A stretch of DNA of 64,000 nt from Sycobia sp. Sy_11 (GCA_018907035.1 JACCIC010000040.1:1457501-1521500); one strand, 5' to 3'; counted from the stretch's first letter, positions 1 to 12,782 are shown. The notes: a model not told the origin generated them from the letters alone. Translations and numbers: made by a program.

Positions 1-141
1 CTGTTTCGCAACGTCCAATTTGATGTTTGATCCAAGTTCTTGGAGCTGCGCTACACCCGTCATTTATGCAATACCTTCCGTTACGATTTGGTTGTGCGCC
101 AATGGAAGCATGCTTCACCGACTTATATTTGACCAGCCGTT
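1..141 (-). other. Possible exon of an unidentified gene, cut by the window edge
   Basis: On the minus strand an open frame runs from an AG acceptor (complement of positions 142-143, preceded by a T/A-rich tract) to the window edge. It encodes about 46 residues with two cysteines close together and a third near the end (motifs YCINDGC and GRCET). The stretch is clearly richer in G+C than the DNA after it. I do not recognise the protein. A plus-strand frame is also open here (20-211), so strand and coding status are both uncertain. Confidence 0.25.
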
Positions 142-1006
142 CTATAAGTTAATAAAAGGGATCCGATTTCATTGTATTGGGCGAATCGAGGTATATTCAT
201 CGCATATTTAGATTATAAGTATCGCGAGAATTTATTTAACTTTCTTTGTATTAATTTTCTGTTAATACAAAGAAATAATACTGATATAACATTACATACT
301 GATGTAATGTTATTCATAACCTATTTTATTGTTTATATTCATCGTATTTATTATATATTATTTATATTATAGTCTCGTTTATAATTTGAACTACTGTAAG
401 ATTTAATATTAGAACATTCAAATGGCTTTTCCTTCTCATATGACTAGGGATTTTTCAAGCCGGATAAACGCTATAATTTTCTTTATTTGATTAAAAGTAA
501 TGTCAATTTTTATAAATCCTGTCTTATTTATTTTGCGTATTGCACGCACATATCATATATTTTTGGACAAACAATTTTTTTATTCAAATAGGTTAGGTAA
601 GACCAATTTAATTTATGGCTTCTTTCATATTAAAATCAACAGAAGGAACTAAACAGAATTTATTTTTAAAATAAACAGAGTTTTATATAATTCCATTTAT
701 GTTTTCTCATTCATATTCAAATAAACAGAAGACATATTTAATTCAAATCGAGTGATTTACTTTGTTAGAGTCAAAAATGAGCTCATAAAGTTTTATGACC
801 AAATGCTCTACTATAAAAATATGTTGTTTTTTCATTTTCGCAATAGTATTTGTAAGTAACTAAAATGAGAATATTTATGTAGGTGCTATCTTTGAAGAAA
901 AATAAATGAAAATACAAAGTTTGATATAATATACTTTTAAGCACGTAAAAATTTTCACAAAAATGATGTATAATATCAACTTTGTATTTTTGGCAATTAA
1001 GTCAAC
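142..1006. other. AT-rich spacer, nothing recognised
   Basis: No open frame with coding character and no repeat that I recognise. It ends at the left target-site duplication of the non-LTR element. Confidence 0.5.
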
Positions 1007-1015
1007 TTTTAAAGC
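1007..1015. repeat. Target-site duplication, left copy
   Basis: TTTTAAAGC lies immediately before a run of 11 T (1016-1026). The same nine bases recur at 5501-5509. On the minus strand the T run is the poly(A) tail of the retrotransposon between the two copies. Confidence 0.65.
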
Positions 1016-1256
1016 TTTTTTTTTTTATTTATGTTTAAGGTCACATTAACCATGTGAGGTCATGAGTGACCGGATGGTTTGAGGTACAAAAAATATTATA
1101 AATTTTGTTTGTCAATCGTATGTAGTTGTTAATACTTGCGTATGTTACATCTTGATGAGTTCTATTTACATATTTATGCTTTTCTTATAGATAGAGAGTT
1201 AACTGTAAAATAGGGTGCTGCGCAGCGCACGAAATTTGTTTCTAGTGTGAAAAAGT

Positions 1257-1544
1257 TCATGAAGTGGTTAACAATTTATTGAGTAGCCTTAAATTAAATG
1301 TTTTAAACCAATTTTTTTTTATATAATTTAGTACATTATAGTGTGAGTTTGTGTTGGAGAAGACCTTGGAGAAATCGATGGGGATGTTGAATATTTTCCT
1401 TTCCTTGTCGTACTTTTTGTAGTGGCATATAATATCAACCGTCATTAGTGCGCTGCAAGTACTGCATTTCTTTTGTTCTTCCTTGGTAACACTAACAAGA
1501 TTATTCCTCAATCTTGTTAGTGTTACTTGGTTTTTTCTGCTCAT
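1257..1544 (-). pseudogene. LINE ORF2, C-terminal tail
   Basis: A 95-codon frame. It starts with a TLTRLR segment and continues with CSTC, then CHYKKYDKERK, which resembles the Cys/His tail that follows RNase H in many ORF2 proteins. Part of the link to RNase H is lost. The 3' UTR (1256-1027) and poly(A) tract follow. Confidence 0.6.
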
Positions 1545-1613
1545 AGTGAAAATTTTGCTTGGTTCGAAGAAATTATTTTTTATTTGGTGAACTTGAATTT
1601 TTCCGCTCTCAGT

Positions 1614-2479
1614 TCATATTTTATTCCAATATGTTTCTATCGCTTGTAGTGCAATACTTTTTGCATCGTGACAACATATTTGCGGTGTTGTTATATTTTT
1701 CGGCTTTAGTAGTGCTGCTTCTTTGGCTGCTTTATCGGCAATGCTGTTTCCAGTGATTCCGGAATGCGCAGGTATCCATATGAATCCAATTTTAGTAATT
1801 TTGTTGAGCTGCATTAGTTCATAATTAATTTCATTGACTATTGAATTATTGGAGTTGGGATTGCGCAGTGATTGTAGTACACTTTGGGAGTCTTCATATC
1901 TACATATGAAAAACGAGGCGTTGTTTGACGATTTAGCATATCTAATGGCACAAAGTATTGCAAATGCTTCAGCTGAGAAAGTAGAGAATTCATCTGGGAG
2001 TTTGAATTGAAGATTTTGGTCTGAAAACACTACTGCGGATCCAGTTCCTGTATGTGATTTAGACCCATATGTACTATTTGTATTTCTATTTTTGAGTCAT
2101 TAAAATTGCTTTTAATTTGATTTTGGTTTAGTTCCTGTTTGTTTCCTTGAAATAGATTTATTATTGTAGGTGGTTTGAAGTGCCACGGGGGTATGACCTT
2201 GTTTATTTTTGGGGCAATATTATTTAGGTTTATTTTGATGGTTTCTGCGTATTTCCAAATTCTAAAGTAAAAAGGTTTTGGTAGGTTAGGTTTTCTTTCG
2301 AACTCCTTTACCTGTTCTGTATTAAAAGTGTGTATGTAGGCTGGATTTTTGGGTGTTGATGCTATTTTTGAAGCATATGAGAGACTTAGTTGCATTCTCC
2401 GGATATGGAGTGGCATTAGCTGGACTCGTTCGGAAGGCGCCGGTGGTAATTCGTGCACCTGTGATGTGTATGGAATCAA
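1614..2479 (-). pseudogene. LINE ORF2, connector and RNase H domain (frameshifted)
   Basis: Two overlapping frames meet near 2030. The first (2479-2030) is the connector after the RT. The second (2030-1614) is RNase H, with the catalytic Glu in FSAEAFAI, an Asp in EDSQSVLQSL and the final His/Asp in WIPAHSGITGNSIADKAAKEA. Reading upstream of 2030 in the RNase H frame gives TYGSK where TDGSK is expected, so the first catalytic Asp is Tyr. The frameshift and the lost Asp both argue that it is inactive. Confidence 0.8.
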
Positions 2480-2519
2480 GGAGTTTGAATATAGATTTTG
2501 TTGCTGAATTTTATACTAT

Positions 2520-3509
2520 TTAGCCGTAATTAAGTTTCGATCTAATCAGGGCCGTATATGTTTTGATTAATACTGAGTACTCGGCAGCCCAGATTTTTGA
2601 TGCAATCATTTTCAAAATATTAAGTTTGCGTACGCAGTTATTTTTCAGTTGTTTGATGTGTTCCGACCAATTCATTTTGCTGTCGAATATGAGTCCGAGT
2701 AACTTCATCTTGCTAGTGATAGGCAGCTTATGTTTGCCAAGAAATAGGTTTAAATCACGATTGATGATTTTATTTCTCGAAAAGATGGTAATTGTTGATT
2801 TCGAATGGGAGAACTTGAATCCGCTTTCGTTTGAGAATTTTATGATGTTATTTAAAATAGGCTGAAGAAGTTTTTGTCTTGTATTGACATTTTTACCAGC
2901 CATAAAAATTGTGCAGTCGTCGGCAAACATGGTGTGACTTGCCGGAGGGGTGATAAGGTTAGAGATTGCGTCTATGGCTATGATAAAGAGTGTTACGCTT
3001 AGTGCTGAACCTTGCGGGACACCGTTTGAAATTTCGTGTGGATCGGAGTATTCACCGTTGACACGGACTTTTATTGTTCTATTTTTCAAAAAGTTGTTAA
3101 TAAATTTGAGCATATTACCTGCTATATTGTGATTTATAAGTATCTGTAGTATCCTTCTCTTCCATAACATATCGTATGCTTTTTCAATATCAATGCATAT
3201 CGCTATTAGGTGTTGTTTGTTGTTGAATGCTTTACAGATATTCGACTGAAGATTGATTAAGCAGTCATTTGTAGATCTAAACTGTCTGAACCCATCTTGA
3301 CTATCTGAAATTATATTGTTTGTTTCTAAAAACCACTGGAGTCTCTTGTTAATAATTTTTTCAAGGAACTTACAAATGCAACAGGCTAGTGCTATGGGCC
3401 TATAGCCCTCAGTACTACATTTATTTTTACCTTGTTTAGGGATGGGAATTACTGTTGCGTGCAACCAATTTTTTGGAAAAACATTTTTTGTCCATATCAG
3501 ATTGTACAT
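2520..3509 (-). pseudogene. LINE ORF2, reverse transcriptase domain
   Basis: A 329-codon open frame with the RT blocks in order: VIPIPKQGK, EGYRPIALACC, the catalytic-Asp block AICIDIEKAYD, the block NGVPQGSALS, the active site FADD (MFADDCTIFMAG) and the thumb-side block LGLIFDSKMNWSEHI. FADD is intact, so this domain is the best preserved part. The expected 150 or so residues between endonuclease and RT are absent. Confidence 0.88.
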
Positions 3510-4021
3510 TTTCTTGAAAAGTTTAAGAGTGAAATATTATGCGACAGTAGTAGATTTTCGACTATTTTTCCACATATGTCAATTTTGTAAGAGCCCCACT
3601 GCGTGTGATGACTGTTAAAGTCACCAAGAATTAAAAATGGCTTGGGGAGTTGCCTTATTATGTTAGAAATGTCATGTTCGGTTAGATTGTAGTTCTTAGG
3701 AACGTACAGATTACAGATACATAACTGCATCTCAGGTAATATTATGGACGTAGCAATTGCTTCTAAATTAGTGTTAATATTTAGTTCGATGTATTCTAGC
3801 TGTTTTTTAATCAATGTTGCGACTCCTCCGCTTGCAATAAGGCAATTTGACCTATTTTTATGTGATATATTGTAACCTGGGATACTGCGTGCGTAGTCAT
3901 TTTTAAAATTTGTCTCTTGTATACAGATGACGACGGCCTTTTCGTCTTCAATTAATTTTTGCAAAAGTTCGACATGCGCGTTAAAACCATTTATATTCCA
4001 TTGAATAATTTTGCTGAACAT
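3497..4021 (-). pseudogene. LINE ORF2, endonuclease domain (truncated)
   Basis: The frame opens with the classic start of an apurinic/apyrimidinic-type LINE endonuclease: IIQWNINGF (catalytic Asn), then CIQETNF (catalytic Glu) and LILGDFNSHHTQWGS (Asp and Asn pair). The C-terminal part with the usual SDH motif is missing. The frame ends at 3497 and runs straight into RT sequence in another frame that starts at 3509, which indicates an internal deletion at this junction. Confidence 0.8.
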
Positions 4022-4502
4022 TTTATTTGTATTTTAATAAGTAAGTGGTTGTTAAGTTTCACTATCAGACAGATCCGGATTTTTTAGATTATTTATTAGT
4101 CTAGTACATCTGTTTTTAATGGTGCTATTTCTTACGTTGGGGTATATTTCATTTTGTATACAATCCAAGTAAATGCTTCAAGATTCGTAGTATATTGGGT
4201 AACTATGTTTATTGGATTTTTCGCTCCTTTGGTATTTTCAAGTAAACTTTAAAATTCATCGTAATTAAGGAGAGTTGTTCCTGTGTTTAAATAAGTTTTT
4301 ATCGCTATTAGTTTTTTATCGAGCTCATTTGTGATTTCTTCCTTTTCTATTTCAACATGTGCAGACTTGATTTTCGCGGCACAGTTTAGTTCGACTTTAT
4401 TTTCGGAATTGTTGGACTTTTCTCCTTTACGATTCTTTTTTTGAATGTTAGTTATTTGTGTTTTTTCAATTTCAATTTGGTTTTCGAAATCGTGGGAACT
4501 TA

Positions 4503-5372
4503 TTACTGAGTTCTTTTATTGGTTGTTCTAGATTTATATGGTACATTATTAATAGACTTTGTCGCATCGATGTCGTCAATATTTTCTATTTCACAGTACT
4601 CGTCGATTTGCGTGGTTCGAGTTGTTGTGTTTATAGTATTGTTTACTATCTGGGATGAGTAGCTATTGTCACTTAAGTTTAGTTTGGGAATTTCTGTGTT
4701 TACTTTAGAATCTATATTAGGACAATGTTTAGCTTGATGCCCTTCTAGCTTACACGTGAAACACTTTAAGATGTCGGTGCCCGCAAATATGTAATATTCG
4801 CTTTCATTGTATATAATTTTAAATAAATCGGGAATAAGTTTCACATCGTTAGGATTAACATAAACTTGACGCCTGAAGCTGGAGACATGACTATAGCCAT
4901 CTTTCGCGATGGTTGCTTTTAATTTAGAAACAAGAGATGCTCTTTTAACTTTTAGATCGTTTACTATGTTTTCTAGTACAAAATTTGGAATGTCCGGTGA
5001 TACGTTAGAAAAAATTATTCTTATTTGCCTTGATTTGAGTGGTCTAATTGGAACTTTATTTTCATTGATTATTATAAAATCATGCTTATCTGTTAATTGA
5101 TTTACAAGTTCTTTATCGGATAAATAAAGACATTCTCTGTTATTTGATATTCTTGAAGCATATAGTATGTTTTTCGGTTTTACCAGATCTCCTATTGCAC
5201 AGGTGTAGTCGGTCAATATAAGTCCTTCGATACAGCCTAAAATAAGTCCTTGTTCACGTGTGGGTATTGAGTCGGTAACATTTGCATAACTAGTGGGTCC
5301 TTTAACTTGGAAGGTAATTATATTTTTCAATGGTGGTTGAGATGTGGAATAACTGGGCGAATTCGGAGGCAT
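4503..5372 (-). pseudogene. LINE ORF1 (gag-like, CCHC zinc knuckle), C-terminus broken
   Basis: A 289-codon frame with the start codon at 5372. It carries one perfect CCHC knuckle, C-x2-C-x4-H-x4-C (CFTCKLEGHQAKHC), about 210 residues in, at the usual place after the RNA-binding region. ORF1 proteins coat the element RNA. The frame stops at 4503, but the DNA down to about 4040 still has lysine/glutamate-rich coding character in another frame, so the C-terminal part appears cut off by a frameshift or stop. ORF2 starts just downstream at 4021. Confidence 0.8.
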
Positions 5373-5500
5373 ATTGAAGTACTCGCGTGAGCACGGACGC
5401 CTCGCACCTGAGCCTTGTAGGCTCTGCTATACTCGTTGAGTGTACGATAACAACCGAAATGTAAACACGTCTGCTCGTGTGAAAGTCTCGATGAGAACTG

Positions 5501-5509
5501 TTTTAAAGC
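5501..5509. repeat. Target-site duplication, right copy
   Basis: TTTTAAAGC, identical to 1007-1015. Both copies are followed by at least four T, so the exact length of the duplication (9 to 13 bp) is ambiguous. Confidence 0.65.
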
Positions 5510-6790
5510 TTTTGTATTCTTGTAATTTCACTATAAAGCAAAAGTCTTTAAAATACTTCAAAGTGAAGTATTTGAAAATATATTTTCCTTATTTTTTATT
5601 TGTTCTCAATTACCGAAGTACAGTTTATTTTACATGTATTACCATATAGGTAAACAGTAATCTGTAAGTACACAATCTGAAGGCCTTCAATTGATGATAG
5701 TTAAGACAACATAAATTTATAAAAACAAGTTCTTAGAACCGTTAGATTTAAATGTTATTAGAAAGAAGTACGGATTTGCAGTAAGAAAGTACTATATTCT
5801 TGAAACGAATCACGTGTGCTTCTAAAATTTTATATGACTCAATTTCGAGCTGATGAGATTTACTTCGCTTAATCTGGAACAATATCTGAAAGTTATTCCT
5901 TTTCAGAATAAGAAAATTGAGTAAATAATAGAATTCACACAGAAGTTGAAAGAAAATAAATTTATTCAATTAAAAGAATATAGGTTTTTAAATATGGTGT
6001 GAACGCAAGTGTCACGTGACGATCATTTTATCATTTTACAAAAATTTTTATGCAATCTTGTGATGATCATACTATGAATATTATTTGATTAAAAAACAAA
6101 AAATAACATAATCAATTTAAAAAAAATGCGATGGTCATGTTGAATTTACCATTTTAATGTTGTAATTGGAATGTTAAATTTATTAAATTAATGTGTACCT
6201 TTAAAAATCTATTACTTTTAACTAAATATAACAATTGTTATTTTAAAAATATCGATGACATTCACTGATATAATTATTCTGTGTACAAGTAAATTTAATA
6301 CAAAAGTGATGATTAGATTTTTGTTTGAAAATTATTCTTTAGAGAGCAAACATTCATATTGAGGACAAGGAGAAATTATTAACAAATTAATTAAATAAAA
6401 GTTTTAAGATCCGCCTTTCCCATTTTGAATAATAAAAATTTGTTTTTTTTTTCCATTGTATGAAAATCACAACAATTCGCTTATTACATAGTCATTGACT
6501 TATATAAATTTAAGTTTAAATCAACAAATAATGATTACTGTATTTTCAATCAAGCACAAAGGAGAAAAATTAAGTTGAGCATTAATTTTTATTCCGAGTT
6601 CTATATAAATCATTTCCGAATCGGAATTTTATTTGTTACAAAGTAGTATTTTTAATAGAGAATTAGCATACGGCCTTTAGAATTTGAAAAATACTAAGAG
6701 TTCCATGTGAATATATTCTTGAGTAGATCAAAGTTTATGTTCATCTATATGAATATATCATCATTAATTTTTTAATCAGGTCAAAAAATA
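5510..6790. other. AT-rich spacer upstream of gene 1
   Basis: No gene, RNA or transposon recognised. Only short random frames are present. Confidence 0.5.
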
Positions 6791-6797
6791 TCGTTTT

Positions 6798-6806
6798 CTT
6801 ATCTTT
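6798..6806 (-). promoter_or_regulatory. GATA-type site upstream of gene 1
   Basis: CTTATCTTT (AGATAA on the other strand, matching WGATAR) begins 100 bp before the start codon, preceded by an ATATCG-like stretch. Equivalent sites stand before all six paralogues. Confidence 0.5.
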
Positions 6807-6897
6807 CTGATTATGTTTCTTAATTTTTTTATATAGATCAATTTTATTACATCATTTCACCATTTAGCCATCTTGAAGTAATACATTTTGTTGTAAA

Positions 6898-7076
6898 ATG
6901 ACATGTTCAAAGATTCTTTTCGCATTTATTCTAATTGCAGTTACCCTATCAGTTGATTGTGGTAAGTTCTATTCATTTCTTATTATTTATTATTATTTGA
7001 CAACTGTATAGTATTAAATTCTATTGTAATTAAATTAAATTTACTATATTGAACAAGTACTGAACCGAAAGACATC

Positions 7077-7128
<52 letters not shown>

Positions 7129-7300
7129 GATTTACGTTTTAAAAACATAATAACAACAGCAGCAACAACAATAACAATTATAAACAATCTAAATGTAATA
7201 GTCATCACATATACGTTAGCTGGATTATTGCAGGAAATTGACATGTTTTCTAATGTTATGTTTAGAATTCTATGCTTATACAATTTATTTGCCTTATTTT

Positions 7301-7397
<97 letters not shown>

Positions 7398-9665
7398 ATA
7401 TATATATATATATTTAATTTATTTGTTTGTAGACTAAAAACTTAAACTTGCTTACGATGTCGAAGAAATACATGACCAAATGTGTCTACGGGGATTATAA
7501 GCGTTTTTAAATGAATTCAATTTACGTATGTTAGGAATAAATTTAATTGTTTGATAAATTAATATATCAAAATTATAAAAAATGTTGTGGTGTGGAATTA
7601 GAACGTTTAATTCACTATATTTATCCATTTAAAAATTATCGTTAATACCAGTACGGTAATTCGTAATATTTTATCGTCATAGTGTCAATCAGTTGCTTAC
7701 GCAATTATAATATTTGATGGGAATGGACAGTATGCTGGCAATAAATATGGCCTCTACCATGTACTTATTTTACAGCTCACTATAAGTACTACTTTCACTT
7801 CGCAATGTTTAATTGAATTTTGGTGTACCAAATTTGTTATTTGAATATCATCATTTAATTCTATTTTAATGTTCATGTGAGCAACTTTAATTTATCGATC
7901 TAATTTTGACACGCTCGTTATCCAATATGCTCGCTCAAGATCCATTGCAAAAGTTTAATTATTGAGTCATGAAATTATATTATAGTTAAAATATTTAATG
8001 AAATCATCTTGTTCACTGCGAATTTGTTATCGGAAGATAAAATCAAAATCATTATTATGGCCACTCATGACGAATATTTAAATTAAAGTAAGACGCACTG
8101 TTCATGGGCTAGATACCAATTTAAATTATAATTGCAGCTTTACTGTTTCTTTTCGTACTTTTAAATTTCAGACGAGATGTTTAATAATAAAAACACCAAT
8201 GAAATTGCAATGAACAGGGAATTATATTAAACAGTATATTGTGACTATATTGTGATATAATGTTATGAAAACATGATAATTTATTATACGATATTAGGAA
8301 AAAATATATTATTATATCATAACAGGATGAAGATTTTGTCATTTAATTTGTAATGAAAAGAGTCAGCTTAAACTTTTTAATAACTATTGCAAAAGATATT
8401 AACTACATACTTAAAAGTTAGTTACAAAATTTAATGGAAACAATTCAAATCAAAATTTACTCTACTGAAATTTACAAGTGTATTGTTTAAATATTATTAT
8501 TAAGATATGTATGAATAATTTGATTTTTCTTACTTTAACAATAGAATTAACAACTGAAGCACTTATCGGAGGATTTCCCGCTGATCTGTTAGATTATAAC
8601 TATCACGTTGGTATAACAGGAAAATATAATGGTAGCTACTCACGTTATTTAATTTGTAATGGTGGTATCCTGTCTAACTATTTTATATTGGGCTTTACTG
8701 AATGCTTTTTTGATAATACTAATGAATTAATGAGGCTAAGATATTATGTAATTGCGGGAACAATTAACATAAAAGACGAACTGAAATATGAAAGACCAGT
8801 TCTGTACATATTCTCATACACAGACGCTCCCGTAACGAATGCACATCATTTAATAATATTGCAGGTACAATCTGTAGCATGTATGCTATAAATTATTCAA
8901 ATATTTCATTATGTATGAGAAAATTATGTAACATTTCACAATATGTTATTTTAGTTAGAGCAAAGTTTAGAGTTGGAAACTAATCTACATATGCGAAGTC
9001 TTCAACTACCAGAAAGTGCAGATACCATTTTTGGTACAGAGGCACGCGTAGCTGGATTTGGATTTATAACGATGTATGAAAAGAGAAAAAATGCAGATAG
9101 ATCAAAATACCCGGTAACTCTAAAAAAGGATGTCATTTTAACTGCGGCTAGAGTGCAAATTGTGGAAGGCGATGATTGTAAAAGCCCATATCCGCATATC
9201 AATTGGAGAAAAGAATTTTGTGGTACAATGGATTCAATCGAAAATATAGAACGTAGAGGCCTTTGTGTAGTGAGTTGGTTACACTGTATATTTTTAAAAA
9301 ATTTTCAATAATTAGAAAAATATCTGATTCAACATTTTAAAAAAAATCATATATTTTTTTACGAGTCATATAATCTTTCTATTTAGAATCATTATGATGA
9401 TACAATTTATCATATGCCTTTAAACTATTCAAAATTGTACTATGTAAATGTGCATTTTTTACAGCACGAAGAGGGTGCTCCTCTCGTTGTTGGTCAGAAT
9501 CTGCTTGTAGGAATTTCAACAAACCACCGTCCAGATTGTGATAACACTATTTATGGACAGCTATACACCAAAGTCTCATTTTATCTAGATTTTATCAATG
9601 GCATATTACAGGGAGTTCCTATACCTGAAACTTCTTATGTTCTTAACCGAATTCACCAACGATAG
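6898..9665 (+). CDS. Gene 1: secreted trypsin-fold pseudoprotease (299 aa)
   Basis: Exons are 6898-6961, 8545-8864, 8955-9269 and 9465-9665 (stop TAG). All introns are GT..AG, with phases 1, 0, 0. Residues 1-21 form a hydrophobic signal peptide. The mature protein begins at about residue 22 and carries the IGG of the S1 fold at 29-31. Six cysteines match C42-C58, C168-C182 and C191-C220 of chymotrypsin. The catalytic residues are gone: His57 is Glu74, Asp102 aligns with His123 and Ser195 is Glu236 (HEEGAP where GDSGGP is usual). Residue 15, the activation P1, is Ala rather than Arg/Lys. A sequon NGS lies at 50-52. The trypsin-like ARVAGFG and LYTKVSFYLDF blocks are kept. This is a non-catalytic family member; its role is unknown. 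Confidence 0.9.
7079..7123. repeat. (TA)n microsatellite
   Basis: Pure TA run in intron 1 of gene 1, about 115 bp after the donor. Gene 2 has a TA run at a similar place. Confidence 0.95.
7306..7411. repeat. (CA)n then (TA)n compound microsatellite
   Basis: About 45 CA units (7306-7395) followed by a short TA run, in intron 1 of gene 1. The open frame across it (a His-Thr polymer) is an artefact of the repeat. Confidence 0.95.
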
Positions 9666-12550
9666 TAGTAATAGTAAATTTATATATTTATTTTAATAAT
9701 ACGTCAGTTATTAATTCAATATATTCTTATTAGAAGTACTTGAGTTACTGAGTAAAATACATTGTTTTGGTAGGAGTGAATATTTTTTATTTAATATGAT
9801 AATTATATTAAATTTAATAAGTAAAACCAGCCATTTATATAACTCACCTATTAACGAAATTCACTGTACACGTTCAGTAACGAAAAGTGTTTTATTATAT
9901 ATGTATAGCAAGAAATCGAAAAACAATACATGCGTTTTTTTACATTTCCAAAATGAGTTTAAGAAATAGAAATTGTGTAGAATGCGGAGGAATAAATAAA
10001 CATTCAACTGACCATGTAAAAAATTGTATTATCATTATTCACATCATTCCTAAATTTAGATCGAATAAATAATTTTGAAAATATCCGTAAATCACTTTTG
10101 CCTTTCTAGTAGCATATTTTGGTTGAGTTTCTATTGTAAATTACTTGAAACCAAGTAAATAGCATCGATCAAGCTAATAAATTGAATAAAACCATGTTTT
10201 GAACGCATAGTGAAAACTAAACAATTTTAAACAACTCCGTGTTGCATTTCATTTGACATGAATCTTAGTATGGTTTTCTGTCTTATAAGGTTCTTGAATA
10301 CACATCTCACGTATCATGTGATCACTGCCGATGACATCGTTAAATAGATAGACATTTCGCATGAAATCACACTGACTCCATAGCCTTAAAGCGAGGTTTA
10401 TTTTCGGCTCCGTTTTTCAAATTCAATGCAAATAACCCATTCTTAAAATCAATGATATAGAATACATGCTCGTGTCCCTATAAGCTATTGAATAGGTAGA
10501 TCGTAGTCCACATATTTAACCTGAGAAAGAGAGCAATACTGCACTTACTCGAAATGTGATGGTTCCATACAATCAAAAAAGTCAAACGGTTGCGTGAATA
10601 CCAGGTGCATGGGTATGAAGTGAACTTTTTTGTAAAAAAAAAACACTAATTGCAATAAACAAATAAACATTTTATTCAAGGTATTGGCAATTGTTTTCTC
10701 CATATTGTGACCACCTTTCTAGCAATATATGGATACCACACCAATAAAATTATTTTTGTTTTAAAGTAAACAAATCGGACACCCAATTTTCGACTTAGCA
10801 AATTAGTGCAACAATTAGGAGGAGCCTACAGCCCACCAATGTTAATTGGAAATTAACCTCAATTGTTTGGAGTTACTCCCCCCTCTTACTCTCAACGGAG
10901 ATGTACTTACTCCCGGCTATTTATGTTATTCTTTATTAATTTCCAGAGACGTTTCTCCCTGGGTCCCTAAGAACCCCGTTACAAGATAGAAAAATACTTG
11001 AAATTATATAAAATAAATTCAAGGAAACGTATAAAATATATAACGAAATATAATAGCATATAGAAATCTGCATATCTATAATAATCGTTCCAAGCGAATA
11101 AAATTCTAAAATGAATTTCCATTTCGCCGCATAAGTATTCTTTTCAAATTCTTTGATTTTAAATTTGTTTATATATTATTGAGTATTTTAAGGTTTAACA
11201 TCATTGAGCGTGTGACACTTTTTGAGAAACTGCAGATATTTGGTGTAGAAGGGAAGTATAAGGGATTGGAAACATAAGCAATTTGTTCCGTATAAAGTTG
11301 TCGTACCCTCCATTACTAAATTACGACATATATCGGGACCATTAGCTCAAAAGTCATTCGCAACTTTTTAAAATATATACAAATTGCATTAAAAATATTT
11401 ATTTTAACTTTCGCTGACTCACTGTTACATCCAACGCTCAAAAATAGAACCATTTCAAATGATTATCTATGCTACTGGATCTAAAAGATCGATTCGCACC
11501 TTTATTTATGCTAATACTTACATTTCTGCAATAATCACAAAAAAAAACTAGATACACAATTTGCAACTATTATATAACAGCACCTGAACATTCAGCTCGA
11601 AGCGAAATTGTTAATATCCAAGTACGTAATAATATCTATTTATTTCTATGTAGATCAAAATACTAAATCTCATAATTCTTTAAGAAATATAGCAATATAC
11701 TTTACAATTTTTTTTTTTAAATTCTTTGAAGAAGGAAAGTAATACACTTAATATTTATAAAAACGGGTTACGCATATAAAAACTAGCGTCATTTTTCTTA
11801 AAAGTTTGCAATTTTTAAAGTCATAAGTGATAAAGATTTTCATCGTTGATTATGAGTAATATAATAATTATTGTACATTAATGAACATGTATTCATTCTA
11901 TAAATATATGCAAACATATTAGTACGAGTCGCAGCTATGGCCAGCAATATTCCATATTTTTCAGCATCAGAATTGAAATTTCAGCACGAAATGTTCAATT
12001 TCTCAGAATTTTTTATAGACAAATTCATCGTGTTCATATTATCGCTATTAATACATCCGTAATGTATGAATTTCTGCAGATTAACACATAAACGTATTTA
12101 TCTGTTATTATTAAAAGTACATTAGCATATTGAAATGTACATTTCAACATTGTTGTAGAACTCATATACAAATTTTTTTCTACGTGTCAATAAATATTAA
12201 TGAAAATTCTATTAAAAATTCACTAATTATAATATTATTTGAAAGTGTGACTTTTAAATATTGTCAAAAAAAATGCCAAAAAAATTATAGAAATCTACTT
12301 AACACAATTTAACTGATATTATTTATGGTTTCAAATAGTACATCATTTACGTATAATTTAAAAACATCTAATGTGACCTACAAAATATCTAAAGTTGCTA
12401 TAGAAATATAAAACTTGCTAATATTTGAATATATTCTTTTGAATATATTTATTGAAAATGCATAAAAGAACAAGAATAAACCATAATAGAGAAAAATTTA
12501 TATTTATGCATTGAATATATTACTGCTTTTTTTAAAGTAACTTCTGAAAA
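9666..12550. other. Spacer between genes 1 and 2
   Basis: Mostly featureless AT-rich DNA. A GC-richer patch at 10820-10990 has no recognisable coding content. A possible mariner end lies at 10545-10800 (separate entry). No seventh gene copy or orphan exon was seen. Confidence 0.45.
10545..10800 (-). mobile_element. Possible mariner 3'-end relic
   Basis: Read on the minus strand, the DNA resembles the C-terminus and 3' end of mariner transposases (a stretch equivalent to the final 'ERW..V...G.YF' region around 10680-10790). It is too decayed to be certain; a database comparison would decide. Confidence 0.3.
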
Positions 12551-12559
12551 TATCGACTT

Positions 12560-12568
12560 CTTATCTAT
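12560..12568 (-). promoter_or_regulatory. GATA-type site upstream of gene 2
   Basis: CTTATCTAT begins 91 bp before the start codon, preceded by AATATCGACTT. This is the counterpart of the site before gene 1. Confidence 0.45.
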
Positions 12569-12650
12569 AATTATAATATTTGTAATATATATAGACATTA
12601 TTTTCCAATTCTAATATCTAGACCCGTTGAATCAGTACTTCTGTTACAAA

Positions 12651-12782
12651 ATGGCTTGTTATAAGATTATTTTTACGTCTATTTTAATTTCAAGTATACT
12701 ATTCGTTAATTGTGGTAAGTCATATTGATTTATTTTATTACTCGACATCAACCCTTTATACTATAATTATGAATCTGATACA

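Larger units (their letters stand above)
1016..5500 (-). mobile_element. Decayed non-LTR retrotransposon (LINE) with RNase H, I-group-like
   Basis: The element reads right to left and is about 4.5 kb. It has a 5' UTR (5500-5373), ORF1 with a CCHC knuckle, ORF2 with apurinic-type endonuclease, reverse transcriptase, RNase H and a C-terminal Cys/His region, a 3' UTR and a poly(A) tail (T run 1016-1026). It is bounded by a 9-bp target-site duplication. RNase H after the RT is a feature of I-group elements and is absent from Jockey and CR1 elements, so I favour the I group. Frameshifts, stops and an internal deletion between endonuclease and RT show that it is dead. Confidence 0.85.

Noticed and set aside
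7228..7437. Open frame encoding a long Thr-His polymer
   Set aside because: It is only the translation of the (CA)n microsatellite inside intron 1 of gene 1.
8973..9202. Antisense frames over exons of the array (for example 9002-9202, 26141-26335, 51867-52094, 52349-52543)
   Set aside because: Shadows of the plus-strand exons.
9887..10072. Small Cys/His protein downstream of gene 1
   Set aside because: Four Cys/His residues in a 61-codon AT-rich frame are not convincing. No promoter, splice context or homology is apparent.
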